A stretch of DNA of 64,000 nucleotides from Pseudoxanthomonas suwonensis 11-1 (GTDB lineage Bacteria; Pseudomonadota; Gammaproteobacteria; Xanthomonadales; Xanthomonadaceae), in contig NC_014924.1 in the NCBI RefSeq assembly GCF_000185965.1, positions 1,984,001 to 2,048,000 on the forward strand. The letters run 5' to 3'. The notes under the pieces are model-generated. The model was given only the letters and a program-made list of their open reading frames with translations. It was not told where the DNA came from and searched no databases. A program made the position numbers and the translations under genes. Positions 1-9,899 of this stretch are shown one piece after another; the first letter of the stretch is position 1; every line of letters begins with the position of its first letter.

Positions 1-1
1 G

Positions 2-2236
<2,235 letters not shown>

Positions 2237-2312
2237 CCCCGCCCGCGGGCCCCCTGCCGCGCCGGTGGGGGCTCCGCCTACAATGGGCGACCCTTACACC
2301 GGAAACCTTCCG

Positions 2313-3083
2313 ATGCAGCCTGATACCGTCCTCGCCGCGATCACCGGCGGCGTCTCCGGCCTGGGCCTGGCCGTGGCCCGGCGCATCGTCGCCGATGGCG
2401 GCAAGGTCGCCCTGCTCGACGTCAACGACGACAAGGGCGTCGCCGCGGTCGAGGCGCTGGGCGCCGGCAACGCGCGCTACTTCCGCACCGACGTGACCGA
2501 CGAAGCCGGCGTCACCGCGACCCTTGCGGCCGCGCGCGACTTCCTTGGCGGCCTCAACGTCGCGGTCAACTGCGCCGGCATCCTCGGCGCCGGCCGCGTG
2601 CTCGGCAAGGAAGGCCCGATGCCGCTGGACGGTTTCGCCCGCACGGTGATGGTCAACCTGGTCGGCAGCTTCAACGTGGCCAAGGCCGCGGCGGCGCTGA
2701 TGCAGCACAACGAGCCGGGCGAGGACGGCGAGCGCGGCGTGATCGTCAACACCGCCTCGGTCGCCGCCTACGAAGGCCAGATCGGCCAGGCCGCCTACTC
2801 GGCCTCCAAGGGCGGCGTGGTCGGCATGACCCTGCCGATGGCGCGCGAGCTGGCGCGCTTCGGCATCCGGGTCATGACCGTGGCCCCGGGCGTGTTCTGG
2901 ACCCCGATGGTCGACGGCATGCCGGAAAGCGTGCAGCAGTCGCTGGCGGCGACCATCCCGTTCCCGGCGCGCCTTGGCCAGCCGGACGAATTCGCCGACA
3001 CCGTCGCCTTCATCCTGCGCACCCGCTACCTCAACGGCGAGACCATCCGCCTCGACGGCGCGACCCGGTTGGCGCCGAAGTGA
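2313..3083 (+). CDS. Short-chain dehydrogenase, HSD17B10-like 3-hydroxyacyl-CoA dehydrogenase
   Basis: A 256-residue classical SDR that probably oxidises a 3-hydroxyacyl-CoA or related alcohol with NAD+. The Rossmann motif TGGVSGLG is at residues 11-18, the NCAG motif near 86, and the catalytic Ser149, Tyr162 and Lys166 (YSASK) are present. The C-terminal part (RVMTVAPGVFWTPM and the LNGETIRLDG ending) resembles the mitochondrial HSD17B10 type more than FabG. The ATG at 2313 starts directly before the Rossmann strand; the longer open frame upstream only runs over metH. A TACAAT sequence at 2279-2284 is a possible -10 box. The substrate is inferred from family only. Confidence 0.88.
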   Translation: MQPDTVLAAITGGVSGLGLAVARRIVADGGKVALLDVNDDKGVAAVEALGAGNARYFRTDVTDEAGVTATLAAARDFLGGLNVAVNCAGILGAGRVLGKEGPMPLDGFARTVMVNLVGSFNVAKAAAALMQHNEPGEDGERGVIVNTASVAAYEGQIGQAAYSASKGGVVGMTLPMARELARFGIRVMTVAPGVFWTPMVDGMPESVQQSLAATIPFPARLGQPDEFADTVAFILRTRYLNGETIRLDGATRLAPK

Positions 3084-3086
3084 GGC

Positions 3087-3226
3087 CGTGATTGGTGATT
3101 GGTGATTCGTAATTGGCAAAAGCCACGGCAGCGGCCACCTCATGCCGAAGCGCCAACCATCGAATCACGAATAACAAATCACGCCCCCTTACGAATCACC
3201 AATTACCAATCACGAATCACGGATTC
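3087..3226. repeat. GATTGGTGATT-type inverted repeat upstream of efpL
   Basis: The left part (about 3087-3116) reads as tandem GTGATTG/GTGATTC units. The right part (about 3191-3226) carries the complementary units (CGAATCACC, AATTACCAATCACG, AATCACGG), so the two can fold into a long AT-richer hairpin. The middle contains further ATCACGAATAACAAATCACG-like pieces. Base composition differs sharply from the neighbouring genes. A related single-orientation copy lies downstream of efpL at about 3833-3875. Confidence 0.7.
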
Positions 3227-3230
3227 CCCA

Positions 3231-3797
3231 ATGAAAGCCAGCGACATCAAGAAGGGCAACGTCGTCGAGTACAACAACGGCGTCTACCAGATCCGCGACA
3301 TCGAGCGCAGCTCGCCGCAGGGCCGCGGCGGCAACGTCCGCTACCGTTTCATCATGTACTCGGTGCCCGGTGGCACCAAGCTGGATGCCAGCTTCGACGC
3401 CGACGACCAGCTGACCGAGGTCGAGCTGCTGCGCCGCATGGCCAGCTTCTCCTACAAGGACGGCGACGCCTTCGTGTTCCTGGATGACGAGGACTACACC
3501 CCGTACACCCTGGACCCGGCCGCGCTGGGCGATGCGGTGGGTTACATCACCGACGGCCTGGCCGGCATCTACGTGCAGGTGATCGACGAGCAGCCGGTCG
3601 CCATCCAGCTGCCGCAGCACGTGACCCTGGAAGTGGTCGAGACCCCGCCAGAACTGAAGGGCGGCACCGCGACCAAGCGCCCGAAGCCGGCCAAGCTCAG
3701 CACCGGCATCGAGATCATGGTCCCGGAGTACATCGCCAACGGCGAGAAGATCCTGGTCAACACCACCACCGGCGAGTTCGGCGGGCGTGCTGATTGA
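3231..3797 (+). CDS. efpL: Elongation factor P-like protein EfpL (YeiP)
   Basis: A 188-residue EF-P paralogue that binds the ribosome and helps peptide-bond formation at difficult motifs such as polyproline. It matches E. coli YeiP/EfpL rather than canonical EF-P: start [15 protein letters not shown], motifs [21 protein letters not shown] and [13 protein letters not shown], and the typical C-terminus ending GRAD. The loop that in EF-P carries a modified Lys or Arg reads SPQGRGG, placing Arg32 at the position of E. coli EfpL Arg33. The ATG at 3231 gives the family length; the open frame upstream only crosses the repeat. It is monocistronic, with a strong hairpin just after the stop. Confidence 0.95.
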   Translation: MKASDIKKGNVVEYNNGVYQIRDIERSSPQGRGGNVRYRFIMYSVPGGTKLDASFDADDQLTEVELLRRMASFSYKDGDAFVFLDDEDYTPYTLDPAALGDAVGYITDGLAGIYVQVIDEQPVAIQLPQHVTLEVVETPPELKGGTATKRPKPAKLSTGIEIMVPEYIANGEKILVNTTTGEFGGRAD

Positions 3798-3801
3798 TCG
3801 A

Positions 3802-3831
3802 TCTTCCCGGCCGCGGCGGCGGCCGGGAAGA
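3802..3831 (+). terminator. Hairpin after efpL
   Basis: Perfect 13-bp inverted repeat, arms 3802-3814 and 3819-3831 around a GGCG loop, starting 4 bases after the efpL stop. It has no clear T-tract, so it may end transcription inefficiently or protect the mRNA 3' end. Confidence 0.7.
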
Positions 3832-3832
3832 C

Positions 3833-3875
3833 GTGATTGGTGATTCGGGATTCGGGATTCGTGGGTGGTGATTCG
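3833..3875. repeat. GTGATTGGTGATTCGGGATTCG tandem repeat
   Basis: Degenerate tandem units of GATTG/GATTCGG/GTGATTCG beginning just after the efpL terminator. They resemble the left arm of the 3087-3226 element in the same orientation. They are AT-richer than their surroundings and not coding. Confidence 0.6.
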
Positions 3876-3918
3876 CAGGAGCCTCACGGCTCCCGCGTCT
3901 TCCGGGCCGAATTTCGCG

Positions 3919-3994
3919 TAGCCCCGATAAGCGGAGCGCATCCGGGATGCCAGGCCTGTGGGGCCCGGATTGTTCCGGGGTGTAGCACCCCGGA
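3919..3994. repeat. GTAG-headed REP-like palindromes
   Basis: At 3919-3948 a GTAG tetranucleotide is followed by a stem of CCCCGAT (3923-3929) and ATCCGGG (3941-3947) with one mismatch. A second, perfect 9-bp hairpin follows, arms 3974-3982 and 3986-3994 (TCCGGGGTG/CACCCCGGA). GTAG-headed palindromes of this sort are known as REP/SMAG elements in Stenotrophomonas and relatives. They sit between the efpL end and the convergent DUF4105 gene. Confidence 0.55.
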
Positions 3995-4017
3995 TGCGGC
4001 CTGTGGGCTTGTCCGGG

Positions 4018-5817
4018 CTAGGAGTCTGCGCCCGCCAGTTCCCGCAGCCGTTCCCCTAGCCGCGCGACGTTCGCCTCGGCCCCGTCCAGGGCCTCGCGCC
4101 GCGCTGCCGGCAGCAGCGCCCTGATCTTCGCTTCCAGTTCCCGCGCCTCGGTCCTGCGGCCTTCGGCCGACGCGACCGCGGTGGCTTCCAGCCGCTCGCG
4201 TTCTTCCCGCTGCGGCAGGCCGTAGCCATCCACGCCCTGCAACCATGCTGCGGGACGGCTGAAGGCATCGCCGATCTCCAGGAACCGGCCGACGTCCCCG
4301 GCCACGCCGGCATCGGCGGCGGCGATGCGCCCCAGCCAGCGGCGCTTGAGTTCGTCGCGCGCCAGCGCCTCCTCACGCCGCAGGGCGGCCGATTCCAGCA
4401 CCAGCAGCGCCGCCGCGGCCTTCAGCCCGGCCTGCTCCAGCGCCGGCCTGCGCCGTGCCGGCGGCAGCGCGATCCAGTCGCGTGCATCGCGCGCCTGCAG
4501 ATCCAGCTCGTCGCGGGCGACCGCGTACATGGCCTCGTAATGGGTGCTGGCCGCCTCGAAGCGGAAACCCAGGCGCACCTGTTCGGCCGGATCCGCGGGC
4601 ACCGCCGCGCCGTCGACCACGCCGCTGCGCCGCAGCCGCCGCGCGAGGGCGTTGGGGAACACCGTGCGCAACGGCAGCGCCGCCAGCCGGGGCAGCGCAT
4701 CGTGCAGCAGCTTCCAGGTCTCCACCGCGCAGTTGTTGCCGACGAACAGGTAGCGCCCGTCGTAGCTCCAGTGCAGCTGTGCCGCGCGCAGGGCGACGGC
4801 CTCGATCTCGCCGCGCGACAGCGCCAGCGGGATCGCGTGCAGCTCGCGCAGCTCCACCCGGGTGTACTCGTCCACCACCTGGTCCAAAGGCAACGCGAAC
4901 AGGCGCGAGGGATAGCCGCCGGTCAGGCCGCGCCAGCTGGAGATCTGCAGGTCGTCGACGAAGGCGCGGAACGACAGCACCAGGTGGTGCTGCAGGTCCA
5001 GGCGGCAGTCCGGCCCCGGCTCGCGCCCGGGCGCGCATACCACCAGGCGCAGCATCGAGTGGCCCCAGCGGCTGGCCATGCCCTCGCCGTCCCCGGCGAG
5101 CAGGTAATCCACCGCGTACACCCGTGCCGGATCCACCAGGCGCAGCGGCTCCGCACCGACGGCGGGATCCTGGACGAAGGCCAGGCCCGGGGCGCAGTCG
5201 GCAGGCGCGCGCCGGGTTACGCCGAAACGGGCGTCGAAATACGCAGCGAGCGTGGGCCGGCGGCAGGCGTAACCGGGATCCAGCAGGTAATGCTCGAGGT
5301 TGACCGCCACGTGCTCGCGCGGCGAGGCCAGCTCGTAACTGTCCGGGCTGCGGTCGCGGAAATCGTTGCGGGCGCGGCGGCCGGGGCGCAGCGCGGACTT
5401 CTGCCAGCCGGCCAGGTCGAGCAGGCGCGGATCGCGCGAGAGCCCGCCGGCGGCGGCGCGGTCGTAGAGGTGCGCCAGTTCGTGCAGCAACGCGGCCAGG
5501 GCGGGCGACTCCGTCGCGCCTGCCCCTGCATCGCCGCCCTGCTTCCAGTCCTCGAGCAGCTCGCGCCGGAGCAGGATGCGCCAGTGTTTCGCACGGCCAT
5601 GCACGCCCTCGGGCAGGTCGTCGCGCCATTCAAGCGCGATTGGCCGGTCCAGGGCCTGGGCCCAGGCCGCCGGCAGGCGTTCGCTGGCGGCGGCCACCAG
5701 GCTGGCGGTGGCCGCCAGGTCGACCGCATCCACGCCAGGCGCCGGCTCGATGCGCGGCGCGGCCACGGCCGTGGCGCTGGCCAGCAGCAGGGCTGCCAGC
5801 GCCAGTTGCCGGATCAT
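4018..5817 (-). CDS. Secreted DUF4105 protein with HExxH segment
   Basis: 599 residues. A signal peptide (about 1-20, ending AVAA) predicts export to the periplasm or outer membrane. The N-terminal third has a zinc-protease-like motif H112-E-L-A-H116 inside ALLHELAHLYDR. A DUF4105 region follows at about 225-400, with the family hallmarks WGHSMLRL, FRAFVDD and GNNCAVETW. The C-terminal 150 residues are charged and likely helical. The function of DUF4105 is not established; the HExxH suggests, but does not prove, metal-dependent hydrolysis. The start codon overlaps the stop of the DUF2388 gene by four bases (ATGA), so the two are translationally coupled. Confidence 0.85.
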   Translation of the reverse strand: MIRQLALAALLLASATAVAAPRIEPAPGVDAVDLAATASLVAAASERLPAAWAQALDRPIALEWRDDLPEGVHGRAKHWRILLRRELLEDWKQGGDAGAGATESPALAALLHELAHLYDRAAAGGLSRDPRLLDLAGWQKSALRPGRRARNDFRDRSPDSYELASPREHVAVNLEHYLLDPGYACRRPTLAAYFDARFGVTRRAPADCAPGLAFVQDPAVGAEPLRLVDPARVYAVDYLLAGDGEGMASRWGHSMLRLVVCAPGREPGPDCRLDLQHHLVLSFRAFVDDLQISSWRGLTGGYPSRLFALPLDQVVDEYTRVELRELHAIPLALSRGEIEAVALRAAQLHWSYDGRYLFVGNNCAVETWKLLHDALPRLAALPLRTVFPNALARRLRRSGVVDGAAVPADPAEQVRLGFRFEAASTHYEAMYAVARDELDLQARDARDWIALPPARRRPALEQAGLKAAAALLVLESAALRREEALARDELKRRWLGRIAAADAGVAGDVGRFLEIGDAFSRPAAWLQGVDGYGLPQREERERLEATAVASAEGRRTEARELEAKIRALLPAARREALDGAEANVARLGERLRELAGADS

Positions 5818-6125
5818 CCGGCTGCGAGGATCTTCCGCGCCAGCTCCAGGTCGCTGGCCTGGCGGGCGGCGGCGTCACGCTCGCGCAGCACGCGCAGGGC
5901 GGCCTCGAAACGGGCGCTGCGCACCCGGCCTTCGCTGGCGATGAAGCCGGCGGCGTCCTCGCGCGCGGCCTGGACCAGCTTGTCGTCGCCGGAAGTGCTG
6001 CCCGAGGAGGCGGAGCTGCCGGCCGACGAGGCACCTGCGGAAGTGCCGGCGAAGCTGGAGGCCATTGCCGGGACGGCGGCGGCCAGCAGCAGGATGGGGG
6101 CGACGGCACGGAACGGATGCTTCAT
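5814..6125 (-). CDS. Small exported DUF2388 protein
   Basis: 103 residues: signal peptide (about 1-22, ending AMA), a low-complexity Ser/Ala/Gly stretch (about 23-46), then the DUF2388 core DDKLVQAAREDAAGFIASEG...RSARFEAALRVLRE...LELARKIL. This closely resembles the small DUF2388 proteins of Pseudomonas, which also often precede a DUF4105 gene. The function is unknown; export is likely. It is the first gene of a two-gene unit with the DUF4105 gene and overlaps it by four bases. Confidence 0.82.
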   Translation of the reverse strand: MKHPFRAVAPILLLAAAVPAMASSFAGTSAGASSAGSSASSGSTSGDDKLVQAAREDAAGFIASEGRVRSARFEAALRVLRERDAAARQASDLELARKILAAG

Positions 6126-6206
6126 GGGGAATGTCCGGTAGCGATCAAGAACGCGTGAAGACTACCGTGCCATCCGCCCGCCGTGTACCCGCCCGCCTGC
6201 GTCTGC

Positions 6207-7595
6207 TCAGGCGTCGAACAGCTTGCCCGGGTTGAGGATGCCGTTCGGGTCGAAGACCTGCTTCACCCCGCGCATCAGCGCGATCTCCGCCTCGCTGCGG
6301 GTGCTGGCCAGGTACGGCTTCTTGACCAGGCCGATGCCGTGCTCGGCGGAGATGCTGCCGCCGTGCTTCACCAGCGCCTGCGCCAGCAGCCTGGTCACGT
6401 GCTCGCACTGGGTGACGAAGTCGGCATCGGAGCTGTCGTCGGGCTTGAGCACGTTGATGTGAAGGTTGCCGTCGCCGATGTGGCCGAACCAGACCACCTC
6501 GAAATGCGGATAAGCCTCGCCCAGCAGGGCCTGGGTCTCCTGCAGGAACGCCGGCATCGCCGAGATCCGCACCGAGACGTCGTTCTTGTAGGGTTTGTAG
6601 CGCGCGACCGCCTCGGTGATGCCCTCGCGCAGGCGCCAGATCTGCTGGGCCTGGGCCTCGGACTGGCTGATCACGCCATCGGCCACCCAGCCCTGCTCCA
6701 TGCAGTGCTCGAACGCGGCCATGGCCGCGGCCTCGGTCGCCTCGTCGTTGCTGGCGAATTCGGTGACCACGTAGAACGGGTACTCGTCCTCCAGCGGCTT
6801 CTGCGCGCCATGGGCCAGCACGTGGCGCAGGGCGCGGTCGGTGAAGAACTCGAACGCCTCCAGGCGCAGGCGGCCACGGAACTCGTTGAACACTTCCATC
6901 AGTACTTCGAAGGACGGCAGCGCCAGCAGCATCACGTTGGTCGGCGGCGGCGGATCGGTCAGGCGCAGGATCGCCTCGACCACGATGCCGAGGGTGCCTT
7001 CCGAGCCGATCATCAGCTGGCGGAAGTCGTAGCCGCTGGAGTTCTTGACCAGCGCACGGTTGAGCTGCAGCACCTCGCCGCTGCCGGTGACCACGGTCAG
7101 GCCGGCGATCCATTCGCGGGTATTGCCGTAGCGGATCACGCGGATGCCGCCGGCATTGGTGGCGATGTTGCCGCCGATCGAGCAGGAGCCGCGCGCCGCG
7201 AAGTCCACCGGATAGACCAGGCCATGCTCGGTCGCGGCGTTGTGCACCGCTTCCAGCGGCATGCCGGCCTGCACGGTGAGGGTGCGGTCGACGCGGTTGA
7301 AGTCCAGCACCTTGTTCATCCGCTCCAGGCTCAGCACCAGCTCGCCATTGGCGGCCACGGCACCGCCGGACAGGCCGGTGCGGCCGCCGGAGGGCACGAT
7401 CGCGACCTTGTGGCGGTTGGCCCAGCGCACGATGCCCTGGACCTCCTCCACCGTGCCCGGCAGGGCGATGGCCAGCGGCGCCGGGTTCCAGCGACGGGTC
7501 CAGTCGCGGCCGTAGTGTTCCAGGTCGCCGGCGTCGGTCTTCAGGCGCAGGTCGGGCACCGACGCGAGCAGGTCGGCAAGGCGGGGATCGGTCAT
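6207..7595 (-). CDS. FAD-binding oxidoreductase, D-2-hydroxyglutarate dehydrogenase-like
   Basis: 462-residue flavoprotein of the GlcD/D2HGDH/D-lactate dehydrogenase superfamily. The PP-type FAD-binding domain contains PSGGRTGLSGGAV (residues 69-81) and GSCSIGGNIATNAGG; the C-terminal oxidase domain has the metal-site motif HIGDGNLH and SAEHGIG. The ATG at 7595 (MTDPRLADLL) is chosen because the longer frame would add an atypical Arg/Pro-rich leader. It is transcribed divergently from serA. In Pseudomonas, D-2-hydroxyglutarate made by SerA as a side reaction is recycled by a D2HGDH. D-lactate or glycolate oxidation are alternatives that sequence alone cannot exclude. Confidence 0.88.
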   Translation of the reverse strand: MTDPRLADLLASVPDLRLKTDAGDLEHYGRDWTRRWNPAPLAIALPGTVEEVQGIVRWANRHKVAIVPSGGRTGLSGGAVAANGELVLSLERMNKVLDFNRVDRTLTVQAGMPLEAVHNAATEHGLVYPVDFAARGSCSIGGNIATNAGGIRVIRYGNTREWIAGLTVVTGSGEVLQLNRALVKNSSGYDFRQLMIGSEGTLGIVVEAILRLTDPPPPTNVMLLALPSFEVLMEVFNEFRGRLRLEAFEFFTDRALRHVLAHGAQKPLEDEYPFYVVTEFASNDEATEAAAMAAFEHCMEQGWVADGVISQSEAQAQQIWRLREGITEAVARYKPYKNDVSVRISAMPAFLQETQALLGEAYPHFEVVWFGHIGDGNLHINVLKPDDSSDADFVTQCEHVTRLLAQALVKHGGSISAEHGIGLVKKPYLASTRSEAEIALMRGVKQVFDPNGILNPGKLFDA

Positions 7596-7853
7596 GGGAT
7601 CAGTGCTGCGAGGCGGTGCGGAGCCGGCAAGCGTGCCAGTCCCGGGCCGGTCGCGTCCAGCGTGGGTGCACGGCGCGACGCGCGATGGCAGGCTGCACGC
7701 CAAGCCCTTGTTTCACCGGCAACTTTCGCCGCTGAAACTGCCGCGTCCGGGGACACACGGTGTTGCGCCAGGACGATGCCGCACTGCGGAAAACAGGGTG
7801 CGCTTCTGGCATAGTTGGCGGCTCCCGTCACAGCTGATCCGGAAGCCGCGCGC

Positions 7854-9095
7854 ATGTCGCCCAAGAAGACCTCCTTCCCGAAATCGGACATCCGCGTGCT
7901 GCTGCTGGAGGGCGTCAGCCAGACCGCGGTGGAGACCTTCCGCGCGGCCGGCTACAGCCAGATCGAGTTCTATGAGAAGTCGCTGCCGGAGGACGAGCTG
8001 AAGGCGCGCATCGCCGAGGCCCACATCGTCGGCATCCGCTCGCGCAGCTACCTGACCGCCGACGTGCTGGCCCACGCCAAGCGCCTGATCGCAGTGGGCT
8101 GCTTCTGCATCGGCACCAACCAGGTGGACCTGGAAGCGGCCGAGCTGGCCGGCATCCCGGTGTTCAACGCGCCCTACTCCAATACCCGCTCGGTGGCCGA
8201 GCTGGTGGTCGCGCAGGCGGTGATGCTGATGCGCGGCATCCCGCAGAAGAACGCGCAGTGCCACCGCGGCGGCTGGTCCAAGTCCGCCACCGGCAGCCAC
8301 GAGGCGCGTGGCAAGACCCTGGGCATCATCGGCTATGGCCACATCGGCACCCAGGTCGGCGTGCTGGCCGAGGCGCTGGGCATGCACGTGGTCTTCCACG
8401 ACATCGAGACCAAGCTGTCGCTGGGCAACGCCCGTGCCGCGCAGGGCCTGGAGGACCTGCTGAGGCAGTCCGACGTGGTCACCCTGCACGTGCCGGAAAC
8501 CCCGGCGACGAAGAACATGTTCGGCGCCGCCCAGATCGCGGCGATGAAGCCGGGTGCGCACCTGATCAACGCCTCGCGCGGCACCGTGGTCGACATCGAC
8601 GCGCTGGCCGCGGCGCTGGAATCGGGCCATGTCGGCGGCGCCGCGGTCGACGTGTTCCCGGTCGAGCCCAAGGGCAACAACGATCCCTTCGTCTCGCCGC
8701 TGACCCGCTTCGACAACGTGATCCTGACCCCGCACATCGGTGGCAGCACGCTTGAGGCGCAGGAGAACATCGGCGTCGAGGTGGCGGCCAAGCTGGTGCG
8801 CTACAGCGACAACGGCAGCACCCTGTCGGCGGTGAACTTCCCCGAGGTCACCCTGCCCGAGCACGAGGGCAGCCTGCGCCTGCTGCACATCCACCGCAAC
8901 GTCCCCGGCGTGCTGTCCAAGGTCAACGAGATCTTCAGCCGCCACGCGGTCAACATCGACGGCCAGTTCCTGCGCACCGACCCCAAGGTCGGCTACGTGG
9001 TGATCGACGTGGCCGCCGACGAGGCCAAGGTGGGCCTGCTGCGCGAGGAGCTGGCGGCGATCCCGGGCACGCTGCGGACCCGCGTCCTCTACTGA
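7854..9095 (+). CDS. serA: D-3-phosphoglycerate dehydrogenase
   Basis: First step of serine synthesis: oxidises 3-phosphoglycerate to 3-phosphohydroxypyruvate with NAD+. The 413 residues align with E. coli SerA along the whole length. The NAD-binding GYGHIG is at 160-165; the catalytic Arg242 (SRGT), Glu271 (VEP) and His294 (HIGG) are present; the C-terminal ACT domain (about 340-413) senses serine in the E. coli type. The ATG at 7854 (MSPKKTSFPK) fits the family start better than the upstream in-frame ATG at 7815. It shares a 258-bp intergenic region with the divergent flavoprotein gene. A strong hairpin follows. Confidence 0.97.
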   Translation: MSPKKTSFPKSDIRVLLLEGVSQTAVETFRAAGYSQIEFYEKSLPEDELKARIAEAHIVGIRSRSYLTADVLAHAKRLIAVGCFCIGTNQVDLEAAELAGIPVFNAPYSNTRSVAELVVAQAVMLMRGIPQKNAQCHRGGWSKSATGSHEARGKTLGIIGYGHIGTQVGVLAEALGMHVVFHDIETKLSLGNARAAQGLEDLLRQSDVVTLHVPETPATKNMFGAAQIAAMKPGAHLINASRGTVVDIDALAAALESGHVGGAAVDVFPVEPKGNNDPFVSPLTRFDNVILTPHIGGSTLEAQENIGVEVAAKLVRYSDNGSTLSAVNFPEVTLPEHEGSLRLLHIHRNVPGVLSKVNEIFSRHAVNIDGQFLRTDPKVGYVVIDVAADEAKVGLLREELAAIPGTLRTRVLY

Positions 9096-9120
9096 GCCGC
9101 GCCGCTCCAGCGCACGATTC

Positions 9121-9145
9121 GACGGGCCGGCCCTGCCGGCCCGTC
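9121..9145 (+). terminator. Terminator after serA
   Basis: Perfect 11-bp stem, GACGGGCCGGC (9121-9131) and GCCGGCCCGTC (9135-9145) with a 3-base loop, followed by CTGTTTCC. It lies between the convergent ends of serA and the Nudix gene and may serve both. Confidence 0.75.
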
Positions 9146-9174
9146 CTGTTTCCGCGCCCTGCAACCTGCTGGGG

Positions 9175-9750
9175 TCAGCGGTCCCGTTGCATGGCCAGCC
9201 AGCGCGAGGCCATGCGCTGCATCGATTCGTCGCAGCGGGGGTCGTCCACCAGCTCGTCGATCCGGCGCCAGGCCAGGGCGTGGGACTCCTCGCCCACGAC
9301 GAAGCGCTCGTCCGCACCGGCGCGGACCACGTAGCGCACGTCGTGGTGCCAGTGCCCCGGGACATCGCCGCGCGCGGGGATCCAGTGCCGGTCCAGGTCG
9401 AAGATCCGGGCGTCCTCCAGGCGCAGGCCCGGCAGGCCGGTCTCCTCTTCTGCTTCCTTCAGCGCCACCCGGGCCAGGTCGCGGTCGCCGTCGGCATGGC
9501 CACCGGGCTGCAGCCAGCGGTCAAGCTTGCGGTGGTGGGTCAGCAGGGTGCGCTGGCCGTCGGCGCTGACCACCCAGGCCGAGCCGGTGAAGTGGCCTTC
9601 CAGCCGCGCGCGGATGAACGGGTCAGCCGGATCGCCCAGCAGCGCAAGGAAGTCGTCGGCCAATCCGGCCTGTCCGGGACAGCGCTGGCGGTACTCGGAC
9701 AGCTGCGCGGCCAGGATTTCGGCAGGCTCCATCAGGGGTTGGGGCTTCAT
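9175..9750 (-). CDS. Nudix hydrolase
   Basis: 191 residues. The Nudix box is recognisable (GGHADGD...ALKEAEEETGL): the metal-binding E-x-x-E-E core and the final G-L are present, but the first box glutamate is Arg and the usual Arg before the core is Lys. The preceding LDRWLQPGGHAD segment is typical of a Nudix subfamily common in proteobacteria. It probably hydrolyses a nucleoside diphosphate linked to another group; the substrate is unknown. A CATAAT sequence at 9765-9770, read on the minus strand, is a plausible -10 box 15 bases before the ATG. It is divergent from the permease gene. Confidence 0.87.
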   Translation of the reverse strand: MKPQPLMEPAEILAAQLSEYRQRCPGQAGLADDFLALLGDPADPFIRARLEGHFTGSAWVVSADGQRTLLTHHRKLDRWLQPGGHADGDRDLARVALKEAEEETGLPGLRLEDARIFDLDRHWIPARGDVPGHWHHDVRYVVRAGADERFVVGEESHALAWRRIDELVDDPRCDESMQRMASRWLAMQRDR

Positions 9751-9899
9751 TCGGGAGGCGGCCGATTATGCACGGCGGCGGGCCGCGCCGCGGCGTGCAT
9801 TGCCAAGCGCCCCGACCGTTTGGCAAGGTACGGCGCTCATGTGGCCTTCAGCTGGCCGCTCAATACCCGGCCCTCGCAGGCCACCAGGGGGACTCGCGC

